Source of the DNA: Guadua angustifolia
Lineage: Eukaryota > Streptophyta > Magnoliopsida > Poales > Poaceae
DNA length: 64,000 bases
Assembly: GCA_036346375.1 (NCBI GenBank)
Contig: CM070502.1
Coordinates: 73,052,224 to 73,116,223 of the forward strand
Direction of reading: 5' to 3'
Shown here one piece after another: positions 1 through 12,529 of the stretch. The notes below the pieces were generated by a model. The model saw only the letters and a list, made by a program, of their open reading frames with translations. It was not told where the DNA came from and did not search any database. Positions within the stretch are counted from its first letter, which is position 1. The number at the start of each line of letters is the position of its first letter. The position numbers and the translations under genes were made by a program.

Positions 1-3000
1 GAGGCAACTGTTGATATACTGCCAGTGCAGGAGCCAGAGCTAGAAGAGATCAAGAATACTGAAACTGTTAAAGTAGAAGATACTGTAACAGGAAGTGACC
101 TGCCAGCAGAAGAGACGAATGACACTGAAACCATGGTGACTGAAGCAATTCCTCATAAGAGCACTGTTGCAAGCATCAAGGAACCCACCGAAGATGGTAT
201 TTTAACAGCAAGTGCACCAAATGCTGATATTCAACAAGTCCCGGAGCAAGAATCAGTTGAAGACATGAAGTGCACTGACACCACAGAATATCAGGGAGAA
301 CCCCAACAAAGCACTGTTTCTACTTCTGACGTGCTTGTTCCAACAGAAGAGAAGATAACAGTAACAGAGCCTACTTGTGACACACAAGCACAGAATGATG
401 TAGCTCAAGAAATCAAGGACAGTGAAGATGTCAAAATTGAGGAATCATCTGATCACAGCACCTCTCCTACTCCTGAAGTGGAAGCTCAAGAAAGTTTTGT
501 ACTAAGAAGTGAACCGACTTATGCTCAACAAGTCCAAGAGCAGGATTCAACAGAAGAAACCAGAGGCATTGAAGCTGTGGAAACTGAAGATCACCAACAA
601 CACGAAGTTTCAACCATTGAGAAGCCAGTGCCAGAAAATAATGTGTCAGAGAGTGAGCCAGAAGTTGATAATCAGCAAGTGCAGGAGGAGAAATCAGCGT
701 TAGAAGCTATGGAAACTGAAGAAATCTCCAACCAAAGTAATAGCACCACGTCTGAGAATGCAGCTCAAGAAAGCATTGAACTGGGAGGTGACCCAGATTT
801 TTATGTCCAACCAGCACAGCAGTTAGAATTAGTTGAAGATAGCAAGGGCCAAAGCAACATTGCCACCGTTGAAGAACCAACTGCAGAAGAGACTGCTACA
901 CATGGAATTGACATACCTGCTGATATTAAACAAGAGCGTGAACCAGAATTAGTGGAAGGAATCAAGGCTATCGATGCCACCAAAGCTGAAGAAGCCTCCC
1001 ATACAAGCCAATCTGCTGCTTTAAAGGAGCCATCGTCAGAAAGTAATATAGCAACAAGTGAGCCAACTTATGATATTCAGCAAATAAATGATGACTTGGA
1101 AGCAACAAAAGAAATGAAGAGAATTGAAGCCACCAATGACGAAGAAATCTCCAGTCAACAAACAGAGCTTGCTGTTTTGGAGGATCAATCTTCAACGGAT
1201 AATAAAACGTCACCAGAAGAGCTTCCTGTAGAGTCAAACGAAGAATACTTGGGAAATGAAATTGACAATGTAATGTTGGTGCATGAAAAGATCAAATATG
1301 AAATACAGGAGCCAATGGAACTAAAGGTATGTGCACATCAACCAATAATTTCTTTCATCTACCTGTTATGTTTAGCATTTACCTCCTTTAGGATACATAG
1401 TTAGATTAACACAAGATGTACGTAGTGTTAAACTTGTTGAGGACTTAGAAATATTTGGAAACATGAGATTTGAGTTTAAGTAAGTGCATCACCCATGGTG
1501 TTTTCTCTTAGCTCACTAAAGACATTGAATAACCTTGATATATCGAACTTCATATCAACATTATATCCAGTAAGAGACACATAACAACATCTATCATCCA
1601 TCGTGAAATTTAAGTAAATATATTATCGAATTGTACCTTGACTACTATCATCGTCTTACGTTAAGGCGTATATCAAACAATACCAAGTTTTAAATTAGTG
1701 ATGTCAAACTGTTTAGTTGAATTAATACCTTAAGTTTGAGAACACATAAGTTCTACATCATAATTGGAAAGCTGCAAAGTAAACTGTAAAATAAATTGAG
1801 CAACAAAAGCATACACATTTCTTACCCAAGTCGAGGAAAGATTGGGACTACATCAAAGTTGTAACTGCCAACTATATTGAAGCAAAAACATATTTGTACT
1901 TTAAGGGAACTCCATTTGATTTTTCAATCAGTACCAGCAGTCTGAAATATGCCTAGTCCTTTAAATTTGGGCATAGTTGCAGGACAACTCACTAGTGTAT
2001 ATTATACAGGATGAAGCATCTAACTTGGGTGAGAAAACTGATTTTACAACTCAGAAAGGTGAGAACATAACTGAGGTAGATGCTGTCCAAATTTCTGGTG
2101 AAGATACAATAGAAACTTCACACAATATCGATCAAATCAAAGAAGAGCCAAAAGCTGTAACTGAACATGATTCAATCCAAATGTCAAGTGACCAGCATGA
2201 AGAGAACATAACTCATGTTCAAGACACAGATATCAAGGGAGAACTTCTCACAGAAAAAGGCACTGAAGAAGTATCACAAGCTTCGTTTGAAAATGATCCC
2301 CAGGCAGCACAAGATGCTGCAGAGAAAGGTGATGCAATAAAATGTGGTGAGCAAGTGGAGCCCCAGAGTATTGAAATTGTCACCAACAGGACAGAAGACA
2401 CTGATGTTTTTGAGGTGAAGATCACTAAGACTCATTGCATGCTGTACTTTTTCAAACTTGTTTGAATCAGAAACACACAGAATGTAAGTTTCTATTAAAT
2501 GAAACCTTGCAGGCTGAACGAACAGAGATGGCGGTTACTGAAATGCTCAAGAATGAACACACCCTACATGTACCCCAGGAATCCATCCCAAGAATTACAG
2601 ATGCGAAGGTTGGCAACATCACAGAAAGAAAAGAAGGGACTGAAGAAGAAAATGAACCCAACAACACTGGCCCCTTAGACGCTGATGCAGAAAATTATAA
2701 TGAAGATGAGTGGGAGAATACAGAAATGGAAGTAGTAGTAGCAAAAGCTTCTACTTATGAACAGGATGAAAAAACTGATGAAATTAGAAATAAAGAGGTC
2801 AGTTCAGAATTTCCATTAATGCAGTGTGAGAAATTTAGACATGTTCTTGTTTTGTTATTCAATCTATATTGGACAGCATAAGTTCAAACTACTAACTTCC
2901 AGGTTAGAAATGAACATAAAAATCTTGAAATACTTGACGAGCAAGAACCTTCAGTTATCCAGGTAACTGATGTCAAAGTGAGTGTGATGTAACATTGATT

Positions 3001-6000
3001 AGCAAGCATTCTCTTTTAGCATCATCATCGTTCTTTTGGTAATAATGCCAAGCACTACTCAACTACTAATCCTAGCACAATAAATGATTGCATGGCCTAC
3101 CATGGAATAGAATTATACTAAGAAAGAAGTAAATATATCAGAATAACATATACGGAGATCAAAAGGGCATACGGCTAAAGTTACGTTGAACTTTACAGTA
3201 AAGAGAAGAAGACATAGTAATGATGATTTGGTTAAAAACTCTCATTGCTCATAATAAAAACACTAAAATGTTTTGCTGATGTTGCAGGTTGAACCTGGTT
3301 TGTCATCATCTGTGGAGAAAGATATTCAAGAAATATCTGACCCAGTTCCTTCAAATGATGACATGCAAGATAATGTAAGGTTTATTGAAGTGAATATTAC
3401 CAATGATTTCATATACTTTGAAAAGAATAATCATCCCTTTCAATCTTTAAGATAACTATTTCAAAAGTGAATTAGTACTGACCTTGTGATGAATGCTTAA
3501 ATTCTGTTAAAATTTATTCTGTTTGGAATGCATGATGTCGAGCAGGACTTAACCATTCATCATAAGGCCAGTACTAACACTCTTAACAAATTCTATTCCT
3601 AAACGCCTCAAAGTTCACTTGAACAAATTTTCTTGCTAAATCTGTTCCTAGTAAAATTTTAAGCCAGTTTTTTTCAAAAAATATTAAACCAATTTTTTCC
3701 CCGCCATTCAGGTTACAGATGAGAAGTTGGCAAAAACAGAGCACAATGGTGTAGAAGCTAAAGCTATGCAACAAAAAGCTGATTCACCCAATGCTGAAAC
3801 AAATAATAGTGATATTTTGTCAATAAGCAATCCCTTACCAGAGCATGAAACTGGAACTGCCTCGGATATAAACCAAAACAGACAATATCAGGAAGCAATT
3901 AATGCAGATGATGTCCTGCAGCTTGAACCAGAAGAAAATGCATTTGACAGGATTGCTGAAATGGACTCGAATGAGAAAATGGAGACAAGCTGTACAGCAG
4001 CCACCGAAGTGGTCACATTCGATGAAGATATCTGCGATAAGGTCAGAAGTCAGAACTCCTTATATATTATTATTTTATAATTATATTTAGTCTTTCTAAG
4101 CTACTTTTCACATTTCACATTTAGGCCAGCGGACCTGATGGAGCACTAACTGATGAAAATCTCAAGACCTTTGAGGCAACCACAAGGAATCTTGATGTTT
4201 CATCTGTAGTTACAGCAGCAAAGGGAGAAAGTATAAACAAGGAGACGGAAGATCATAAGCTTGATCTTCCTGCACAGCCTAAACTAGATGAAAACACAAC
4301 TGAACAGGCATCTGGCTTAGAGGAGACAGAAAGAGAGTTGTCGTTGTCAGAGAAGCCACCCCCTGCTGAACCAGAAGAGCAAGAAGAGAATCAAATAACC
4401 AAAGAAGAAGAGGACATGCATGAGCCAGTCACAGAGAAAGAAGATCAGAAAGAAGCGGAACAAAGTGATTTGCCTGTCTCAAATTTTCTGATGAGCCTAA
4501 TATTGGGAAAAGAAAGCAATGATCCAAACAGAAATTCAGAATCTGAAGCTGAAATGAAGCAAGAAGAAAGCACAAAGGATGACATTTGTTCGATCACTCC
4601 TCAACAAGAAGAAAGCTCGGTATCATGTCCTGCAGAAAATAAGGTAGATGACAACCTCATCTTCGAACAAGGAAAACAGAAGGTACAAGGCTCTGAAGAA
4701 ACGCGTGAAATGGTCAAAGAACAAAGTCATGATTTCAAGCTGGACACTGAAAGATCACTGGAAACTGATGAAGAGCTCAACAGAAACACTCCTGATTCGG
4801 AAGAACCAGTATACCAAGACAATGCCCAGGATGAAACTTCTAGTGAATTGGTACCAGTTGAGGCAGCCGGCCTGATTGCAGAAACGGAAGCTAGAGACTT
4901 CGAGCAGGATGAAAAGGCAGTTGATACTGTTTGTCAGGAAGATGTGGAAGCAACAACACAAATTGAAGAAGGAAGCTTTAAGAGCAACCTAGATGACTCA
5001 CCAAGCTCAAAGGCTTCTCATGAGGATACATTAGAGGAAGGATCGCATGAATCTTTACCTGAAGATAGAAGTTCTGATGCAGTGGCTGATATAACACTCT
5101 CATTGACAGATCCAGATATCAGCGATGCAGAAAAATTGCCTAATGACACTGATGGTCTTCAGAGTCCTCTATGCACAAAACAAGAAGAGTCCACTGAATC
5201 TTCAAATGTTGAGGCCAAAAGTACTATTGAGACCCAACTGGAAAGTGAAGAAGTAGATAAGAAAGAAGAGAACCAGCATGCAACCACAGGTGGAGCTACT
5301 GAAGAACAGATAGAAAAATTGCATGATAATTCGCAGAAAGGAACAGGTTCTGAAGCAATATCTGATCAGCAGGAACCTGAAATTACTGAACCAGTTAGTG
5401 GCACTGATATAAATTTGGCCCGTGATAAGGAGATTTCTGCAGGCTCAACATGCATGGATGAGAAAGAAAGCTATAATTTCTCAAACAATGAAAAAGCTCT
5501 TGAAATTCACTCAGATGGCCGGAATTTGCATATAAACCAAGGTAAGCAAAATGATTCTGACAGCCAAATTGTGATTGAGAAGAACAACTTGCTAGGCAAG
5601 CCAGGAGAATCTAATTTGCAAGAGCAGCAGGAAACAGATGATGCCCAAAAATCTCCTAAAGTAACTGATGAAGGTTACCCGAAATTTTTGGTCAAAAAAG
5701 AGCCTGCGATCAAAGAAGAGAATGTACATGAAACAGTTGAAAGCCATGTGCAAACAGTGAACAGAAAACCCAATGAAGAGCACGAAGCTGATTCACAGGT
5801 TCAGGAACGTGATCTCGATGTGGTTTCACCCAAAGAAGGGCCTGAAGTAGAAGAAAGTTTTGTGGAGGTAACAAAACCAGAATTCAGCACAGATGAAGAA
5901 AGTCCAAAGGCAGATGAATCGAATATGGCAGAAGAGAAGACTTATGACGAGAAGACAAAGGATGAAGAGGAATCTAAGAATTTAACTGAACAAGGAACGG

Positions 6001-6158
6001 TGAAAATTGAAGAACGAGTTGCAGGACAGAAGGCATCCCATAAAAAACATAACATTTTGTCCAGTGTTGGATCAAAGGTAAAGCACCAACTAGCAAAAGT
6101 AAGGAAAGCCATCACAGGTAAGCCAGGGCACACAAAATCTGAATCGCCAAAATCATAA
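1..6158 (+). CDS. Acidic low-complexity repeat protein, 3' part of a multi-exon gene (5' end outside window)
   Basis: Function unknown; I do not recognise a named family. Exons read 1-1326, 1983-2414, 2513-2797, 2903-2962, 3288-3374, 3712-4041 and 4125-6158 (stop TAA). They join in one frame to 1517 codons plus stop. Every junction has GT/AG borders and every intron is phase 0. The protein is dominated by Glu, Ser, Thr, Asp and Gln and is probably disordered. The first visible exon carries degenerate repeats of about 50 residues, marked by SEPTYxxQQVQEQ-like stretches followed by IEAxETEE-like stretches. The last exon (678 codons) is also Glu-rich but ends in a basic tail, HNILSSVGSKVKHQLAKVRK near the C-terminus, which could bind nucleic acid or membrane (inference). 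There is no signal peptide or catalytic motif in the visible part. An alternative donor at 2978 (GTGAGT) would lengthen exon 4 by five codons in frame. The start codon is not in the window. The gene is certain; its function is not. Confidence 0.82.
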
Positions 6159-6498
6159 AACTGCATTCACCTTAGGGCATCTATATTCTTGTACTATTTG
6201 TACTTTTGTAAGCTAGTTATTTGAGGTGTAGAATGTCGTGATGGGAACAGTGAACTTCAAGGTTTCTCCATGACCATCGCAATGAAATGTTGTAATATTG
6301 AAGACGCTTGTAAATATAGCTTGTGTAAATCCAAGTTTCCATGAAATTTGGTAATTGTTTCACGAACTTCAAATCTGAGGTAGAACTGAGGACAACATGG
6401 AAATGAAAGATTGATTGTTTTTTCTTCATATATATGCAGGTGAGCAGGTCCCTTTTTATGGTCATCATGCAACATAGTTTGCCTTTCCTCACGAAGCC
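6159..6498 (+). other. Probable 3' UTR and downstream flank of the acidic-protein gene
   Basis: AT-rich sequence directly after the TAA at 6156-6158, with T-rich and TTGTA-type stretches usual in plant 3' ends. No canonical AATAAA was seen, so the cleavage site is not assigned. ORFs on the opposite strand (6217-6492) look like chance. Confidence 0.4.
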
Positions 6499-7292
6499 AT
6501 GTGCTGTTACTCTGTGTTCTGCTCTAGTTCCGAACAGTGTGAGCTTATATGTTTTAAAGAAACTACCGGAGGTAAAGCAAATGCCAATCAGACCGTGCTA
6601 AAACATGGTAGAAAAGTAGAACCAGGAAAACAAGAACTGAGCATTATATGTTGCGGCGATTATAAGTCGATCAGAATGAGGAGAATGCTCAGAACAAGAA
6701 GCATCTACTTATGTCGTTTAACTACGTTTCCAATGGGATGAGCAAATTTAAGGCCGAGGAGACCAAGAACAGATATATGGCAGTACCTGATGTGATACAA
6801 TGGTGAAGCTCTCCGCGTGTCTACCATCCCAGTGGTGCTAAATATTTTCCCTTCGTGATGCTCTGTCATGCCCACCCTACTCTGAGAATCACCATTTCAA
6901 TAAGCGACTTCAATGAGCACCACACTGCAGACGAAACAATCCGTCGCGCATTCTGCAGGATCCCCGCCCATTGCGTCGTGCACGTGCAGCGCTCCGTCCC
7001 CGTCGCGGTAACCACTCTCGGTGGGTTCCTGAGCGGGAGCTAGCCGGACTTGAGCGCGCGGCGGAGGTGGATGAGCATCGAGCAGGTGGTGGGCGTGCCG
7101 TGGAAACCACACACAAGCGAAGTGCCCCTTCTAACACCGCGTTGCGCTGGCCGCCGGCATCGCTCGCTCTTCACCCGGGGCACTCTCCGCCGCCCGTTTC
7201 CCACGGTCATCCTCCTCCTCTCTCGATCTCGGTGGCGGAGATGCAGAATCGCTCGCAGGCGCGCGAAGGGGACCGAGCATCAAACTCATCAA
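6499..7292. other. Intergenic, with a GC-rich block next to the TE stack
   Basis: No gene can be supported. 6940-7292 is GC-rich, unlike its surroundings, and would have been continuous with 26980 onward before the hAT element inserted. A minus-strand frame (7112 to 6897) is open with Cys and Asp near its end, but it matches nothing I know. It may be a decayed exon or a promoter-side GC island. Confidence 0.3.
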
Positions 7293-7448
7293 TAGGGATG
7301 GCAATCGGGTGGGTACCTTCGGATACTACTGCTTTAAACTCAAATCCAAACCCGAATAAAGTCCTGTTTACCTAAACCCACTAAGTTTTGCAGGCACAAA
7401 CCTGTGGCCATACCCAAACCCAATGGGTACCCAATACCTAATGGGTAC

Positions 7449-8229
7449 TGTCGGGAATTGGATATTCTCCATAGACGACTATCGTACCCCGGCGGCCCCC
7501 CGGGCATGCCCCTGCTCGGGCCTCGTCCCCAAGGAAGGTCTTCGGACCGCCCGACCTTCGCGCTGTCCCCCATCCACCGTCATGCTCGTCCCCGAGTATG
7601 CTTGTTCGGGGGCTCGCGACCAGATGACCCGGTCTACCGAAGGGACCTCGAGTTTCGCCCAAAAGCCAGGCGCGGTCCACGAAGACGACGTGGCATTAAT
7701 TACGCGGCGACTCGATGGACTGCGCACCCACGATCTGCACGCCCGTGGTCTGCGCCCATTGTAGCCACGTCGCGTTGTGCCCGGCGGGAGGCACGGCAAC
7801 GGCTCTGCCTACATCTGGAACAGTATAGCGCCCCCTGTAATGAATGCTTTGTCGTCTCAATCCCCTATAAATACCCTCTCGCGCGAAGGATGGGGGGTTC
7901 GATTTCACCTCTTATTCTCACTCATACGCAGCACTTGTTTGGGTCAACCTGGAGGGCCATCCTTAGAACCATCCAGGGCTCCCCCGAGCAAGCACGTTGT
8001 AATCCACTTTCACATAGTAGTGCAATCACTGGACGTAGGGTTGTTATCTCCCCCGCGAGAGGCCCAAACCAGATAAAAGAGACCCCTTGCTCGCCGCGAT
8101 TGTCTTCGCCACCTCGTTCTGTAGCTCGGCAGAGCCTTGGACACTATACCCCCCGCGAAAAAGGGGCATTAGGTTGATCCCTCATTCAACAAGTAAGTTC
8201 GGCGGGGACCAGTTTCCGAATCGTCGACA
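7449..8229 (+). repeat. 5' LTR of the gypsy element
   Basis: It runs from TGTCGGG to CGTCGACA (781 bp) and matches 25637-26426 along its whole length with scattered substitutions and small indels. It contains a TATA box, and the downstream text (CTCATTCAACAAGTAAG) is shared with the 3' LTR and with the inverted copies at 36244 and 39312. Open frames across it are not genes. Confidence 0.93.
7866..7873 (+). promoter_or_regulatory. TATA box in the 5' LTR
   Basis: TATAAATA within CCCCTATAAATACCCTC. The same box sits in the 3' LTR at 26062-26069. It is the likely Pol II promoter of the retrotransposon; no transcript evidence is available. Confidence 0.65.
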
Positions 8230-8231
8230 GC

Positions 8232-8253
8232 TAGCGCCGTCCGTGGGGATCGA
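8232..8253 (+). other. Primer-binding site, tRNA-Asp-like
   Basis: It begins three bases after the 5' LTR. TAGCGCCGTCCGTGGGGATC agrees at 17 of 22 positions with the complement of the plant tRNA-Asp 3' end as I remember it. The mismatches fall at position 2 and positions 10-13. The inverted relative has the same CGCCGTCCGTGGGGATCG core beside its LTR (39289-39310). Confidence 0.55.
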
Positions 8254-8282
8254 CTGAGTCCTTTTGCGAGGAATCCCTGAGG

Positions 8283-8457
8283 ATGCCGAACTCGCAAGAT
8301 AATCAAGACCTCTACGTCTTCGACGACGTAGAGGACGATGACACATACTACGCTAGCGATGGCGTGGGTGGTGCGGCCGATCCAGAAGGCCACACCGTGT
8401 CCGGGAGTCTTTCCCCGGTCGCCGCAGCGCGAGAGTTTCCTCCGCTCGCGGCGTGAT
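8283..8457 (+). pseudogene. gag: Start of gag, broken
   Basis: An ATG at 8283 begins MPNSQDNQDLYVFDDVEDDD and runs to a TGA at 8455-8457. Nearly the same start, MPNSQDNQDLCVFDDVEDDD, is found in the inverted relative (minus strand from 39259). That supports it as the genuine gag start of this family. The rest of the N-terminal gag region to about 9190 is scrambled across frames by indels. Confidence 0.6.
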
Positions 8458-9185
8458 ACCCTCATTAGCGAGGAAGAATCTAGCGGCTTCCGCGGCAGCT
8501 CGAACGGCCCCGACCGTCCCGAGAGCAGTCGAAGGACCGCGACGCGGGGTGGCACCACGATGTCGTCCTCGCAATCCTGGAGCTCCTGCAGCGTTAACAT
8601 GGCGGTAAGAGAGGAGATTCAAGAAGAGTAGTCTCCAGCGAATTCTCACCGTCACCAGCACGACGCTAGCGAGAACCGCCCGGAGTTGTCCCCGGCAGAC
8701 CTGGCGACAAATCCACCGCCAACCTAGCGGGGCGGCGCCGGCGAGAGACCGAGCTCGCGAAGATCGGCGAATCTGCTCCCGAGCACGCGTCGCGACCGCC
8801 TCCCGAGTCGCCGCCGCTCCCAGAAGCCGAAGGCTGCGAAGCCATAGCGACGGTCGTGCGCAGCCTTCAGAACTTCTCCGACCAAGCGGGCCTGGCGGCC
8901 ATGGGAGCGGTCGTAGCTGAAAACCTGGAAAAACTCGCCGCTGACATAGGGCTCCCAGGGCCCCCTGGCGGAGAAAGGCCCTAGAGTGTTTCCCGGGACC
9001 GCAAGCACCACTCCCCAGTTCGCCCCCGCCATAGCGCCTCCCGAAGTCCTACTCAGGAGGGCCGCGGGGGGCAAGGTCGGCGCCGTGAGGACGTTTGGAG
9101 CGGTTCCCGGACGGCCTCGCGGGCTCGGGGGCATGCCCCGTCCGCCTACGAGCGTACCGAGTGTTCCACTTCATGGCCGCCTTCG

Positions 9186-10061
9186 TTGCGCCATCATGGG
9201 GGTGTATTCTCTCGCCTCACCCCGTGCGCAAAGGACCGTCTGGGCCCCAGCCGCCACGATCGCCGTGCCCAGAGGAATCGCCATGACGGCCCGGCATTCG
9301 GATGCCGAGCCTTTTTGGCGTCCCTCCGCGACGTCTCATGGCCGAGCAAGTTCAAGCCTGGCCACATCGAGCGGTTCAATGGGACCCAGAACCCGGACGA
9401 GTTCCTCTCGATCTACTCCACCGCCGTCCTGGCGGCCAGGGGGGATGAGGGAGTTATGGCTAACTACCTCCCCACCGTCCTTGACGGCTCCGCCAGGACA
9501 TGGCTCTTCAACCAGAAGAAGGGGTCAATCCGCTCGTGGAGGCAGCTCTCCGAGGCCCTCCGAGCAAACTTCCAAAGCTGTTATACTCGCCCGGGCAACG
9601 AGTGTGACCTCGAGCGGCTGATCCAGACTGACAAAGAGACTTTGCGGGACTTCGTCCAAAGGTTCATTAAGGTGAGGAACTCCATTCCGAGCATCTCGGA
9701 TGAGGCGGTCGTCCGCGCCTTCAAGTTCGGGGTCCGCGACGTTCGCTTCACGCAAGACCTGGAGATCCACCTCGACCTGTCGGCCAACGAGCTGTTTCGT
9801 ATGGCCGACCGCTACGCGAATGCCAATGAAGCCGTGCAATGGAAAAAGATGCTCGATGAAGGCAAGCTACCCACCCAGCCGGGCCTAGAGGGCTCCTCGA
9901 GCAAGAAGCACTCGAACTCTGTTGAGAAGAAAATCAAGAAGAAGAAGAGGTCACATGCGCCGGGCATGGTGGCCGCCGTTGATCGCCGCCCGCCGCGTGC
10001 TCCGCCTACTCGGCGTATGAGGCGGGCGGTCACGCCACGCCACGCAAGACAACCAAGATAA
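9186..10061 (+). pseudogene. gag: Gag capsid region (retrotransposon gag domain)
   Basis: This open frame carries the plant retrotransposon gag domain from about 9310. It includes FNGTQNPDEFLSIYSTAV, then RTWLFNQKKGSIRSWRQLSE, an Asn-Phe-Gln/ERL segment, and LRDFVQRFIKVRNSIPSISD, followed by a Lys-rich stretch (SVEKKIKKKKRSH). The protein would form the virus-like particle. The frame leaves the gag sequence near 9970 and the zinc knuckle continues in another frame, so at least one frameshift is present. No convincing ATG opens this frame locally; it should be continuous with the gag start at 8283 in an intact element. Confidence 0.8.
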
Positions 10062-10143
10062 CAATGACCAAGGCTGCGACGACCAAGATCGCGACGACCA
10101 GGGTTGCGGCGGCCAGGAGCGCAGGGAAAGGGGTGCCCCTTCG

Positions 10144-11110
10144 GGCGACCGCTTCTGCCTGTTCCATCAGGCGGTTGGCCACGACCTCCGCAATTGTCGG
10201 ACCTGGGTGTACCGCCTGGAGAAGTTCTACAACGACGAAGGCCCCATGCCCACGCTGCTAGAAAAGGGAGACGGCGGCAAGGGCAAGGGTCCCGCGGATG
10301 ACGACGATGACGATACGGGTTACCAGGAGCCCCGCAACCACATAGCCGTCATATTCGGGGGCTCCTCGGCCTACAAATCCCGCAGGGACCTAAAAGAGGC
10401 GGCACGGGAGGTCGGTCATATCACTCAGGGCAAGCCACCCGTGCAACAGCTCAGGTGGTCCGAGCTGCCTCTTACTTTCTCCAAGGATGATTGTCCCCTT
10501 GGAATGACCAAACCTCAGAAGCTCCCGTTGGTCGTGAGCCCGACCATCAACAATGCCAAGGTCGGTCGGGTTCTCATCGACAGTGGGAGCTCCTTGGATC
10601 TCATATCCGCTACAGATTCTGGACGAGATGCAAGTTCCTCGTTCCAAGATCAAGAGCATAGTCGTCCCGTTCTTCGGGATCGTCCCTGGCACCTCGATCA
10701 AGCCTCTCGGGCAGATCGTCCTGCCCGTGACGTTCGGAGGCCTCATCAACTTCTGGACCGAGCTAATCAACTTCGAGGTCGTTGACTTCAAGTCGGCCTA
10801 CAACGCCATCCTTAGCAGGCCGACCCTTTCCAAGTTCATGGCCGCCACGCATCACGCTTATCAGTGCTTGAAGGTCCCCGGACCGAAGGGCGTCATCATC
10901 GTCAAAGGCGACCACAGGGCGGCCCTGAACTGCGATGAGAAGTCTCTCGACATGGTCGGACAGCTGCCTCAGCGCGGCCCCGATCTAGCGCCGATGCACT
11001 CCCGGCCCAAAGTTACCCTCCAGCCCGGAGGAGAAACCAAGGCGGTCCCTCTGAACGAGGCCGACCTGACCAAGGTCTTCCATCTGGGATCTTCCTTAGA
11101 TCCCAAATAG
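10144..11110 (+). pseudogene. Gag zinc knuckle and aspartic protease region
   Basis: From about 10153 the frame gives FCLFHQAVGHDLRNC, a C-X2-H-X4-H-X4-C variant knuckle. The retroviral-type protease follows, with active-site sequence VLIDSGSSLDLIS (catalytic Asp codon 10579-10581). A frameshift at about 10605-10615 moves the rest of the protease (ILDEMQVPRSKIKSIVVPFF, later FEVVDFKSAYNAILSRPTLS) into frame 2. That frame then runs to TAG 11108-11110, an in-frame stop within a linker that clearly continues into RT. The protease would process Gag-Pol; here it is dead. Confidence 0.8.
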
Positions 11111-12120
11111 GAACTCGAGCTCATCACTTTCCTCCGGAGGAGCGCGGACGTGTTCGCCTGGGAACCGTCCGACATGCCTGGAGTCCCAAGGGAAGTGATT
11201 GAGCACAGGCTAACTGTTCGGCCTGATAAAAGACCTGTGCGTCAGAAGCTCAGGCGATTTTTCCCGGAGAAGCAGGCGATCATCCGGGAAGAACTCGACA
11301 AACTCCTTAAAGCCGGCTTCGTCAAGGAAGTCGAGCATTCGGAGTGGCTGGCAAACCCAGTCATTGTCAAGAAGAAAGGTGGCAAGTGGCGTATGTGCGT
11401 CGACCACATCGGCCTGAATGCCGCCTGCCCGAAGGACAACTTCCCGCTGTCGCGCATTGACCAGCTGGTCGACGCGACGGTAGAGTCTCGGGTAATGAGC
11501 TTCCTAGACGCCTACTCGGGCTATCACCAGATTAGCTTATTCCCTGGAGACGAAGAGAAGACTTCCTTCATCACGTCGTTTGGCACGTTCTGCTACACGA
11601 CCATATCTTTCGGTCTGCGGAATGCCGGGGCGACCTTCCAGCGCTTAATGCAGAAGTCTTTCTAGGACCAGATAGATCGAAACCTGGAAGTATATGTAGA
11701 TGATATTGTAGTTAAGAGTAAGCTCGCCTCAGGCCATGTATCCGAGCTCGAGGAGACCTTTTGTAATCTCAATAGACATCGAATAAAGTTTAACCTTGAG
11801 AAATGTGTCTTTGGGGTGAAAGCGGGCAAAATACTCGGGTACCTCATCGGGCCACAGGGCATCGATGCCAACCCGGAGAAAATCGAAGCCATCGAAAGAA
11901 TGCGCCCTCCGGGCTCCGTAAAGGAGGTCCAGACCCTGACCGGACACATGGCGGCCCTAAGTCGCTTCATTTCCCGGTCAGGCGAGCGCGGTTTGCCCTT
12001 CTTTAAGGCGCTCCGCAGGCACGAGGGCTTCGTCTGGACAGAGGAGGCTAACCGCTCCTTCGAGGAGTTGAAGCAGTACCTATCCAGCCCTCTGATCTTG
12101 GCCACGCCGAGGTCGGAGAG
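11111..12120 (+). pseudogene. pol: Reverse transcriptase of the gypsy element
   Basis: Frame 2 continues after the 11108 TAG with DVFAWEPSDMPGVPREVIEH, the conserved lead-in of gypsy RT. It then has VKKKGGKWRMCVDHIGLNAA, FLDAYSGYHQISL, SFGLRNAGATFQRLMQ and the catalytic YVDD box at 11693-11704. The connection segment (LGYLIGPQGIDANPEKI, LTGHMAALSRFISRS) follows. One internal TAG (11663-11665) breaks the frame between the palm motifs and YVDD. The first RNase H after 12100 is scrambled. The family assignment is secure, and the copy cannot encode active enzyme as it stands. Confidence 0.9.
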
Positions 12121-12529
12121 CGCTCTCTCAGTACCTCATGGCGACACCCGAGCCATAAGCGCGAAGGTTGGCGGTGGAAGCGAGAAGGCGCGGCGACCGA
12201 GATACTACGTCGTGAAGTCTTGCACGGCCGAAGGGCGTTACCTCGAGGTCGAGCTCTTATACTCGCGCTCGTAGCCGAGGAAGCCGCGCCACTATTTCCA
12301 AGCTCACAAGGTCGTCGTTCGACCAACTTTCCACTTAGGGAGATCCTAAGAAATCAAGACGCCAGCGGCCGGATAGCGAAGTGGGCCATGGAACTCGCAG
12401 AGTTCGACATCCACTTCTCTGCCTGCACGGCGATCAAGTCCCAGATCTTAGTGGACTTCGTAGCAGAATGGACGAACCCCGCCCAGCCCGCCACCGAGTC
12501 CCACGAATCTGGGACGGCCAGCCCCGACC

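Noticed and set aside
7404..8177. 257-codon frame over the 5' LTR
   Set aside because: It lies wholly across the LTR and its border and changes frame between the two LTR copies. Compositional open frame.
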